A stretch of 64,000 nt of DNA, from positions 1 through 64,000 of the forward strand of contig NZ_VKDC01000009.1 of the NCBI RefSeq assembly GCF_007097395.1, read 5' to 3'. Under the pieces are notes generated by a model. It saw only the letters and a list, made by a program, of their open reading frames with translations, ran no database searches and was not told where the DNA came from. This stretch comes from Fulvivirga sp. M361 (GTDB taxonomy: Bacteria > Bacteroidota > Bacteroidia > Cytophagales > Cyclobacteriaceae). The translations under genes were made by a program, and so were the position numbers. Of the stretch, positions 43,682 to 50,898 are shown piece after piece (position 1 is the first letter of the stretch; every line of letters begins with the position of its first letter).

Positions 43682-44560
43682 ATGAAACGATTATTTTTAG
43701 TTCTGTCTATAGCCGCCCTTATTACCAGTTGCGGCGATGATGACTCAGATACTCCATCGGCCCAACTCACCCTTAACATAAATGGTTTAGAAGCGCTGGG
43801 AGATGATTTTGCTTACGAGGGGTGGATAATAGTAGATAACCAGCCTGTAAGTACAGGAACATTCAGTGTTACAGGTATGGGTGCGGATGCTCAACTTTCG
43901 CAAACCACTTTTAATGTGAATAGTGCACAATTAGAAGCCGCGACGATGTTTGTACTTTCTATTGAGCCCGTTCCTGACAATGACCCTGAGCCTGCGAAAA
44001 CAAAGATATTGTCCGGAATGTTCTCTGGCAATACTGCCACCGTTAGCACAGGACCCGTAGGTACCGGTTTTGAAACTGCTACAGGAAAATACATCATTGC
44101 CACGCCTACCGGTGATCCGGATAGCGAAGCCGATGACCTGAGTGGAGTTTGGTTTTTGGATAACAGTTCAGGAAGTGCTATGGCCGGTCTTGATCTTCCT
44201 ACGCTTTCGGAAGGCTGGAAGTATGAAGGTTGGGCAGTGGTAGATGGTGTTGCACTTACTACCGGAACATTCCTGACAGCTACCGGATCTGATGATAGCG
44301 CTCCTTTTAGCGGTATGAACGGAGCCCCGGAGTTCCCGGGAGAAGACTTCCTGGTAAACGCTCCAACGGGCCTGACTTTTCCTACAGACCTGCGAGGTAG
44401 CACCGTCGTAATTTCAATTGAACCCGATCCGGATAACAGCCCGGCACCTTTTACACTTAAACCATTGCTGGATATGGTTCCGGCCAGTTTAAGCGGTAAT
44501 CCATATTCAATAGATAACTATACAACAGCAAGTTTTCCTTCAGGAAACGTTTCAAGATAA
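43682..44560 (+). CDS. Lipoprotein with two RskA-like repeats
   Basis: 292 residues. Lipobox LITSC (Cys17), acidic linker, then two homologous domains: YEGWIIVDNQPVSTGTFSV with LSIEPVPDNDPEPAKTKIL, and YEGWAVVDGVALTTGTFLTA with ISIEPDPDNSPAPFTL. The pattern (GW..VDG....G.F ... SIEP..D..P.P) resembles the outer domain of RskA-type anti-sigma proteins, here without any membrane or sigma-binding part. It has its own GTGATA site and terminator, so it is a separate unit of the likely regulon. Confidence 0.7.
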   Translation: MKRLFLVLSIAALITSCGDDDSDTPSAQLTLNINGLEALGDDFAYEGWIIVDNQPVSTGTFSVTGMGADAQLSQTTFNVNSAQLEAATMFVLSIEPVPDNDPEPAKTKILSGMFSGNTATVSTGPVGTGFETATGKYIIATPTGDPDSEADDLSGVWFLDNSSGSAMAGLDLPTLSEGWKYEGWAVVDGVALTTGTFLTATGSDDSAPFSGMNGAPEFPGEDFLVNAPTGLTFPTDLRGSTVVISIEPDPDNSPAPFTLKPLLDMVPASLSGNPYSIDNYTTASFPSGNVSR

Positions 44561-44582
44561 TCTTTCCTATCCTGAGTATGGT

Positions 44583-44621
44583 AAAGGGACTGTCTCTATG
44601 AGATGGGCCCTTTGCTTTTTT
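44583..44621 (+). terminator. Intrinsic terminator after the RskA-like lipoprotein gene
   Basis: AAAGGG pairs with CCCTTT, with an inner TCTC/GAGA stem, followed by GC and six T residues. It overlaps the stop region of the convergent gene at 44620. Confidence 0.65.
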
Positions 44622-45411
44622 ATAAGCCTTCAGCTTCGGCGATTAATTCAGCCAGGTCCTTTACCTTCACCGTATTTTCCTTCTCTTTATTCTTCACGCC
44701 GTCGCTCATCATGGTCATACAAAAGGGACAAGCCACGGCTATGGTATCTGCACCGGTTTGAAGCGCTTCTTCCGTACGTTCAATATTCACCTCTTTGTTA
44801 CCTTTTTCAGCATCTTTGAACATTTGCGCTCCACCTGCACCGCAGCAAAAACCTTTGGTTCGACAGCGCTTCATTTCCACTAATTCTGCATCAAGGGCCT
44901 CAAGTACTTCACGGGGAGCTTCGTAAATATTATTCGCACGACCAAGATAACATGAGTCATGATACGTAATTTTTTTGCCTTTAAATTCTCCTCCACCCTT
45001 AAGTGATACTTTTCCTTCATTAATGAGCTGTTGTAAGAAGGTAGCATGGTGAATCACCTCATAATTGCCCCCAAGTGCGGGGTATTCATTTTTAATGGTG
45101 TTGAAGCAATGTGGACAGGCGGTAACTACTTTCTTTACATTATATCCGTTCATCACCTGGATATTAGCTACAGCCTGCATTTGAAAAAGGAATTCATTAC
45201 CAGCCCTACGCGCAGGATCACCGGTACAGGCTTCCTCAGGGCCCAGTACGGCAAAAGAAACATCTACTTTATTCAATATTTTAATAAATGCCTTTGTAAC
45301 ACTTTTATATCGCTCATCAAACGATCCTGCACAACCTACCCAAAAAAGTATCTCTGGCGTTTCTCCTGCAGCCGCTTTATCGGCCATGACGGGTATTTTT
45401 ATTTCACTCAT
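44620..45411 (-). CDS. CCG-domain iron-sulfur oxidoreductase subunit (HdrB/GlpC-like)
   Basis: 263 residues with two cysteine-rich CCG domains. The first contains FWVGCAGSFDERYK and the CPHCFNTIKNEYP segment; the second contains HDSCYLGRANNIYEAPREVL and KGFCCGAGGAQMFK. Such domains bind iron-sulfur clusters and pass electrons in heterodisulfide-reductase, glycolate-oxidase and lactate-oxidase complexes. It is co-transcribed with the membrane ferredoxin-like gene upstream (12-base gap). Electron donor and acceptor unknown. Confidence 0.85.
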   Translation of the reverse strand: MSEIKIPVMADKAAAGETPEILFWVGCAGSFDERYKSVTKAFIKILNKVDVSFAVLGPEEACTGDPARRAGNEFLFQMQAVANIQVMNGYNVKKVVTACPHCFNTIKNEYPALGGNYEVIHHATFLQQLINEGKVSLKGGGEFKGKKITYHDSCYLGRANNIYEAPREVLEALDAELVEMKRCRTKGFCCGAGGAQMFKDAEKGNKEVNIERTEEALQTGADTIAVACPFCMTMMSDGVKNKEKENTVKVKDLAELIAEAEGL

Positions 45412-45423
45412 TTCTCCTCTTAA

Positions 45424-46752
45424 TTAACTACTAGACTCTTCTTTCAATTCTTGCGACCAGTTAAAACGATCGGTTGGAGCAAATTTCCATGGAGCAAAAC
45501 TGGTTTCTATATTTTGAAACATGCTATTCCATGAAGCTGGCGATCCAGACTCTTCCATGGCAACATACCGGCGCATTTCCAGGATAATTTCCAATGGATT
45601 AATGTTTACCGGACATGCTTCCACACAAGCATTACAGCTGGTACATGCATTGATCTCCTCATTGGTAACGTAATCACCTAATAATGATTTCCCATCTTCC
45701 AAGCCCTTACCTCCGGAGGCCAGGCTTTTACCTACCTCCTCAGCCCTGTCCCTGGTGTCCATCATTATTTTGCGTGGTGAAAGTTTTTTGCCGGTTTGAT
45801 TAGCCGGGCATTCGGACGTACATCGACCACATTCCGTACAGGAGTACGCGTTCATGATATTCAACCAGCTCAGGTCGTTTACATCTTTGGCGCCAAACCG
45901 GCCTACTTCTGCCGGCGCAGTATTCTGATCAGTTTGAATACCAAGCATCATATTTACCTCGTTGGTGACCGAGTCCATATTTGTCATTTCTCCTTTCGCT
46001 TTCAGATGAGCATAATAGGTATTAGGAAAAGCCAGGAAAATATGAAGGTGTTTTGAATAGGTCACGTAAACAGCAAAACCCAAAATACCAACAATATGAA
46101 ACCACCAGGCAAATCTTTCAACTACGATTAGCGTACCTGTACTCATATTTTCAAACAAGGGCATTAAAAATGAGCTAAAAAATAGTGATCCTGTCGCTGT
46201 ATAGTGCTCATCCCGGACTTGCAGCAGTTGGTCTGTGGCATTCATGGTAAGGATAGCAACCATAAGCACAATTTCAATAACTAATATCAAATTTGCGTCA
46301 AGAGTGGGCCACGATGTCATCTCCTCTGCATAAAATCTCTTGACCCTAAGCAAGTTTCTTCGGATAAGGAATGCAACACATGAAAACAGAACCGCTACCG
46401 CAAGAAACTCGAAGACATTCATTAATACATTATAAAAGCCCCCTAAATATGGCGCAAATAAACGATGCGTACCTAAAATACCATCAAGGATAAACTCCAA
46501 TACTTCCAAATTGATCACCAAAAAACCTACATATATGAGCAAATGAAGAAAGGCTGGGATTATTTTTTTGAACATTTTCTTTTGGCCCAACGCAATCAAT
46601 AGCATGTTCTTTAATCGCTCAGAAGAATGACCATCCGTGGCTAATGGCTTACCAAGTTGGATATTACCCTTAATTCGTTTAATTCGCTTACTAAGGATAA
46701 AAGCTGCGCCAGCCAAAACAAGAACGAAAACGATTTGTGCCAAATATGTCAT
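45424..46752 (-). CDS. Membrane-bound 4Fe-4S dicluster protein (HdrD/NarI-like fusion)
   Basis: 442 residues. Five to six membrane helices in the first 250 residues, like a NarI-type quinone-reacting module, then two ferredoxin clusters: CTECGRCTSECP (about 310-321) and CTSCNACVEACP (about 372-383). Together with the CCG subunit encoded next it should move electrons between a soluble donor and the quinone pool. A widespread Bacteroidota pair whose physiological partner is not established. Confidence 0.85.
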   Translation of the reverse strand: MTYLAQIVFVLVLAGAAFILSKRIKRIKGNIQLGKPLATDGHSSERLKNMLLIALGQKKMFKKIIPAFLHLLIYVGFLVINLEVLEFILDGILGTHRLFAPYLGGFYNVLMNVFEFLAVAVLFSCVAFLIRRNLLRVKRFYAEEMTSWPTLDANLILVIEIVLMVAILTMNATDQLLQVRDEHYTATGSLFFSSFLMPLFENMSTGTLIVVERFAWWFHIVGILGFAVYVTYSKHLHIFLAFPNTYYAHLKAKGEMTNMDSVTNEVNMMLGIQTDQNTAPAEVGRFGAKDVNDLSWLNIMNAYSCTECGRCTSECPANQTGKKLSPRKIMMDTRDRAEEVGKSLASGGKGLEDGKSLLGDYVTNEEINACTSCNACVEACPVNINPLEIILEMRRYVAMEESGSPASWNSMFQNIETSFAPWKFAPTDRFNWSQELKEESSS

Positions 46753-46790
46753 TAGGATAATAATTAGCTTTGTATAAATTTAAAATTTGT

Positions 46791-46821
46791 TTTGCACGCT
46801 TTGCAAATTTCTATAGCTTTG
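46791..46821 (+). promoter_or_regulatory. Bacteroidota-type promoter of tRNA-Phe
   Basis: TTTG at 46791-46794, a 19-base spacer after that G, and TAGCTTTG at 46814-46821, 15 bases before the mature tRNA start. This is an exact match to the -33 TTG / -7 TAnnTTTG pattern of the primary sigma factor in the phylum. Confidence 0.8.
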
Positions 46822-46836
46822 CCACCTCATTTCGGA

Positions 46837-46909
46837 GGTGCTGTAGCTCAGTTGGTAGAGCATCGGACTGAAAATCCGTGAGTCGGTGGTTCGAGCCCAC
46901 TCAGCACCA
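46837..46909 (+). tRNA. tRNA-Phe (anticodon GAA)
   Basis: 73 bases with a full cloverleaf. Acceptor stem GGTGCTG pairs with CAGCACC, discriminator A; D arm with AGCTCAGTTGGTAGAGC; anticodon loop CTGAAAA; T arm with GGTTCGAGCCC. CCA is not encoded. Promoter upstream and terminator at 46916-46947. Confidence 0.97.
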
Positions 46910-46915
46910 CTTTCA

Positions 46916-46947
46916 GGTCTCTTGCATTACGTAAGAGACCTTTTTTT
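46916..46947 (+). terminator. Intrinsic terminator of tRNA-Phe
   Basis: GGTCTCTT pairs with AAGAGACC (8 bp, 9-base loop), followed by seven T residues. Confidence 0.85.
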
Positions 46948-47112
46948 ATGCCTCACTGCAAACGTTACCAGCTTTCAAAAATAAGAGTTCTATCGAAAAA
47001 ATAGTATGCAAGCATACTATTTTCTTTTATTTATAATCTTTCTTAATTCATTCCTTCTAACGAATAAATAATTTAATTATTAACAATAGTAAATAAGTAT
47101 TATTTTCAAAAG

Positions 47113-48507
47113 ATGGAAGCAAGTGATGCTCTGACAGTCAGATTAATATCCCTGTATTTGGCGCAAATGGGGTTAGCGATAATCTTCATGATTAACTTCC
47201 GTTATTTTAGCAAGATATACCACCGGCCTTTTTTGTTGAACTGGTCCAGAAGTTGGTTAGGTTTCTTTTTTGTATGCCTGGGGTTAGGGTACAGTACACT
47301 TCCTCCGGATTGGCGAATAAACATTCCTTTTTTTAACCTGGCAGGCTCAGCGACGTATATGACGGGAGCCTTTATCCAAAGTTTCTTTTTGATCGTCGGG
47401 AGCTATGAATTAATAAAGGACCGGCAATTAAGCAAAAGGTCCATTTATATGCTCTTTGCTATTACAATCATACTGGGAACAAGTCTCACGTTGTTATATG
47501 CCTTTGATGATAGCAGATTCGTTGAGAGATACTTCATACGCATTGGTCTCCGGTCACTGATTACAGGCATTGCCTTTATATATTGTGGTGTAATTGCCTT
47601 TTTCTCACAACGTTTCGGTGAGGTAAGCTTTGGACGAAGACTGCTGGGAACAGCATTAATGCTGTACGGCCTTGAATTGACAGGTTATTTCGTAGTGGTA
47701 TATCTTATTATTATCGGTTACAACCTTTCGATAGTACTATCTATTTTTGGAGTAACTGATCTGTTTCTTATCACTATCATAGGTTTGGGCATGGTAATGT
47801 GGTTGCTTGAGGATGAGCGACTCATATTAAAAAAGACTAATAATGAACTAGATAGCTTTCTCTATAGCACCTCGCATGACTTGAGAGCTCCTATCGCTTC
47901 TATTTTGGGACTTACTAACCTCGCAGCTCTTGAAACGAAAGATTCTACTATCTTACAATATTTCAAAATGATAGAAACAAGAGTCAAGAAACTTGATAGC
48001 ATCATCAGTGATATTTTGACGTATTCAAAAAACACTAAACTCCAGACCCAGGAGGAACATGTTGACTTTAATGCACTCATTGAAGAAATACTTTCAGATA
48101 TCAAATTCGATGAACGTGCGGCAGGCATACAGATCATTTATGAAGGTGTAAAAGCAAATGAACTAAGTGCAGATAGGGGTCAACTCAAAATTATTCTGAG
48201 CAACCTTCTGAGTAATGCCATAAAATATCACGACTTATCCAAGGACAATCCTTACATCAGAGTAGATTTCAAAAAAGACGGTCATGCTGTGGAAATAACA
48301 ATTAGTGATAATGGGCAAGGCATTGCTCAGGAGCATCATGATAAAATTTTTGATATGTTTTACAGGGCCAACTCTACATCCGAAGGTTCGGGTTTGGGCT
48401 TGTTTATTGTACAGGAGGCATCACGTAAGATAAAAGGAGAAGTTAGTCTGCAGTCACAGTTAAATGAAGGCAGTAACTTTAAACTAACATTTAAAGAACA
48501 TCTGTAA
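47113..48507 (+). CDS. Sensor histidine kinase with multi-helix membrane domain
   Basis: 464 residues. About seven membrane helices in residues 10-232, without a large outer domain, so it probably senses within the membrane. HisKA motif YSTSHDLRAPIASILGLTNL with His255, then an HATPase domain with NLLSNAIKYHD, DNGQGIA and GSGLGLFIVQEAS. No response regulator is adjacent, so it is an orphan kinase. It ends 17 bases from the convergent rluB gene. Confidence 0.88.
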   Translation: MEASDALTVRLISLYLAQMGLAIIFMINFRYFSKIYHRPFLLNWSRSWLGFFFVCLGLGYSTLPPDWRINIPFFNLAGSATYMTGAFIQSFFLIVGSYELIKDRQLSKRSIYMLFAITIILGTSLTLLYAFDDSRFVERYFIRIGLRSLITGIAFIYCGVIAFFSQRFGEVSFGRRLLGTALMLYGLELTGYFVVVYLIIIGYNLSIVLSIFGVTDLFLITIIGLGMVMWLLEDERLILKKTNNELDSFLYSTSHDLRAPIASILGLTNLAALETKDSTILQYFKMIETRVKKLDSIISDILTYSKNTKLQTQEEHVDFNALIEEILSDIKFDERAAGIQIIYEGVKANELSADRGQLKIILSNLLSNAIKYHDLSKDNPYIRVDFKKDGHAVEITISDNGQGIAQEHHDKIFDMFYRANSTSEGSGLGLFIVQEASRKIKGEVSLQSQLNEGSNFKLTFKEHL

Positions 48508-48524
48508 GGTTAGTCCCGGCGATT

Positions 48525-49289
48525 TCATTTCAAATGCTTCAAGCGTGTTATCTCTCTGTCGGTAAGGAAACGCCACTTACCTCTGGGAAGGTTTTGTTTA
48601 TCTAACCCTGCATATACTACGCGGTCCAGCTTCACGACTTCATAACCAAGATGTTCGAAAATTCGACGTACTATTCTGTTTTTGCCAATATGGATCTCCA
48701 CACCCAATGCTTTATAGTCGTTGGATAAAATTGCCAGTTCGTCCACCTTAACTTCGCCATCTTCCAGGTGAAGTCCCTCCGATATTCTGGTTACGTCTTC
48801 CTTGGTGATACGCTTATCGAGCTCAACGCGGTATATTTTTTTAACATTATAAGAAGGATGCGCCAATTTACCTGCCATGTCGCCATCATTGGTTAAAAGT
48901 AGGAGGCCCGTTGTGTATCTGTCCAAGCGACCTACCGGAAATATCCTTTCCGAACCCGCCTGTTTAACCAGGTCCATAACGGTTCTTCTGCCTTGCGGAT
49001 CATCCGTAGTAGTAATGAAATCCTTGGGTTTATTCAGTAGTACATAAATAGGTTTTTCAGGAACGAGTGTTTTTCCTTTATACTCCACTTTATCCCCGGC
49101 GCCTACTTTCAAACCGAGTTCTGTAACTATAGTGCCATTGACTTTAACTGCACCAGATGCTATGAGTTCATCTGCGTCTCTTCGTGAACAGACACCGGCA
49201 TTGGCGATGTACTTGTTAAGGCGGATAGGCCCTTGTTCAACATTTGAGGTCTTTTTCCCTCTGGACTGTTTTCTTTGGGGTCTCGCCAT
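48525..49289 (-). CDS. rluB: 23S rRNA pseudouridine synthase, RluB/RsuA family
   Basis: 254 residues. A basic N-terminus precedes an S4 RNA-binding domain (about 22-70, IRLNKYIANAGVCSRRDADE). The catalytic domain carries FPVGRLDRYTTGLLLLTNDG with the active-site Asp123. It converts a uridine in rRNA to pseudouridine; 23S position 2605 by homology to RluB. Last gene of a dksA-like, scpB, rluB run, an order often kept in this phylum. Confidence 0.85.
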   Translation of the reverse strand: MARPQRKQSRGKKTSNVEQGPIRLNKYIANAGVCSRRDADELIASGAVKVNGTIVTELGLKVGAGDKVEYKGKTLVPEKPIYVLLNKPKDFITTTDDPQGRRTVMDLVKQAGSERIFPVGRLDRYTTGLLLLTNDGDMAGKLAHPSYNVKKIYRVELDKRITKEDVTRISEGLHLEDGEVKVDELAILSNDYKALGVEIHIGKNRIVRRIFEHLGYEVVKLDRVVYAGLDKQNLPRGKWRFLTDREITRLKHLK

Positions 49290-49308
49290 TGGTGTAGGTT
49301 GGACGAAA

Positions 49309-49875
49309 TCAGGTTTCCTGCTCTTCGCCTATTGTGTTTTCATCAGTATTTACAAAATCTTTTGGGGTTGGCAATTGCGACAGATCATTGATACCAAAGT
49401 ACTCCATAAACTTATTACTTGTACCATAAAGAATAGGGCGGCCAACGCCTTCTGATTTCCCCTTTATCTCAATCAGACCCTTTTCTAACAGCTTTTGCAC
49501 AACGTAATCACAGTTCACTCCTCGTATACTCTCCATGTCACCCTTGGTAACCGGCTGCTTATAGGCAATGATCGATAATGTTTCCATTGCAGAAGTAGAA
49601 AGTCTTCTTTTCGACTGTTGCTTAAGCATTATACCTATACTAGCCTGGTAAGCCGGCTTAGTCATGAACTGGTAGCCACCCGCTACATGGTTTAACTCAA
49701 ATGCGTAAGATTCGTCTTTGTACCTTTCCAATATTCTTTCCAACGCATCACTGACGTCCTTTTCAGGAACGTCCGCTTCAAACATTTCAGAAAGACAATT
49801 CTTTATCTCCTTAACCTTTATTGGGTTTTGCGAACAAAAAATGAGCGCCTCGATATGGTTTTGGAGAAAGTCCAC
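49309..49875 (-). CDS. scpB: Chromosome segregation and condensation protein ScpB
   Basis: 188 residues. Two winged-helix domains: HIEALIFCSQNPIKVKEI and TSAMETLSIIAYKQPVTKGD, with IRGVNCDYVVQKLLEKGLIE. ScpB dimers join ScpA and the kleisin-bound SMC complex in chromosome folding. Full length. One base from the dksA-like gene upstream and 19 bases from rluB. Confidence 0.9.
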   Translation of the reverse strand: MDFLQNHIEALIFCSQNPIKVKEIKNCLSEMFEADVPEKDVSDALERILERYKDESYAFELNHVAGGYQFMTKPAYQASIGIMLKQQSKRRLSTSAMETLSIIAYKQPVTKGDMESIRGVNCDYVVQKLLEKGLIEIKGKSEGVGRPILYGTSNKFMEYFGINDLSQLPTPKDFVNTDENTIGEEQET

Positions 49876-49876
49876 C

Positions 49877-50263
49877 TTAACTCTGTTGGCTTAGTTTAGC
49901 TGCTATTGATTGTGTGGTATGAGGTACTGCTCTCAATCTTTCTTTAGAGATAAGTTTTCCCGATACGGAGCAGATGCCATAAGTACCATTTTTTATCCTT
50001 ATCAGGGCATTTTCGAGATTTATAATAAACTTCTGCTGACGCGCTGCCAGTTGACTTAAGTTTTCCTTTTCTGCCGTATCTGCACCGTCCTCTAATACTT
50101 TGGTATTACCCGAAGTAGCGTCAGTACCTTCATCGTTACTTTTATTTAAAGATCCTTTTAAGATCTTCAGCTCACCCTTGGCTTTTTCAAGCTTTTCATT
50201 TATTAATTCTTCAAACTCTTTAAGCTCCTCGTCAGTGTACCTGTTCTTCTCTTCGTTACTCAT
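49877..50263 (-). CDS. DksA/TraR-like protein with degenerate zinc finger
   Basis: 128 residues. A helical coiled coil (about 12-90, ELKEFEELINEKLEKAKGEL; RQQKFIINLENALIRIKNGT) leads to YGICSVSGKLISKERLRAVP. DksA proteins modulate RNA polymerase with ppGpp and normally have a CxxC...CxxC zinc finger. Here only one cysteine remains and the second, third and fourth are replaced, so zinc is probably not bound. This variant is frequent in the phylum. First gene of the run with scpB and rluB. Confidence 0.8.
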   Translation of the reverse strand: MSNEEKNRYTDEELKEFEELINEKLEKAKGELKILKGSLNKSNDEGTDATSGNTKVLEDGADTAEKENLSQLAARQQKFIINLENALIRIKNGTYGICSVSGKLISKERLRAVPHTTQSIAAKLSQQS

Positions 50264-50523
50264 ATGTAATGTTTTAAATGAAGTCCCACAAAATATTCAA
50301 TCAAGAGGTCCTTCAAAAGACCTATTGCCGGTAGATACCGAATTTAAAAGATGCAAAAATGTGAAAAAAAATTCGATAAACGTAAAGCTAAAAGTAGAAT
50401 GATAAGGTAATAGCGTTGGAATAAGTCAAAGCAAGGGACTAATTATCCTGTTTAGAGCAAGTAGGACATCAAAAAGATCCGAACACTGGGGAATTACTAT
50501 TTTGACAAGTACTGTTAAGCATT
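50264..50523. other. Intergenic leader of the dksA-like operon
   Basis: Holds the promoter side of the leftward operon. A small hairpin AGGTC-cttcaaaa-GACCT lies near 50305. Nothing else is recognisable. Confidence 0.4.
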
Positions 50524-50688
50524 TCAGGTAAGCTCTAACTGGTTGTTGGTCATTTGCTTTATTCGTTCCTTAATGGTTCCTAAATCCATATTAATACGAT
50601 ATTTCATTCGAATGTATCGGCGAATAACTTCAGCTTTTTTACCTTTTCTCAATGAGTAGGCCACAGACTTATCAATTAAACATTTCAT
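50524..50688 (-). CDS. Possible small basic protein, 54 residues
   Basis: An open frame starting with ATG at 50688: MKCLIDKSVAYSLRKGKKAE, then a basic helix VIRRYIRMKYRI and KERIKQMTNNQLELT. It is below the usual length cut-off. The composition (strongly basic, helical) could suit a nucleic-acid binder. No Shine-Dalgarno, which is normal here. No family known. The remaining bases up to 50898 show nothing. Confidence 0.4.
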   Translation of the reverse strand: MKCLIDKSVAYSLRKGKKAEVIRRYIRMKYRINMDLGTIKERIKQMTNNQLELT

Positions 50689-50898
50689 TTTTATAGCACT
50701 TAACGTAATATCAATTTAACAAAAAAAGATGATAATCGTTTGGATTCGTTGGACGATTTCAAGTAATGTCAGGAAGTTTCTATTTAGAGCGCTTTTATAT
50801 AAACTACAGTTGAAAACTAAGTCTATCAGAATTTATTCGTTGATCATCAGTGGGTCAGAGGTTGATCCCGGTAATTTTGATATAGACTAAATATAAGT

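Noticed and set aside
43891-44403. 170-codon minus-strand frame inside the RskA-like lipoprotein gene
   Set aside because: The plus-strand product has a lipobox and duplicated domain. The minus frame is proline- and serine-rich shadow sequence.
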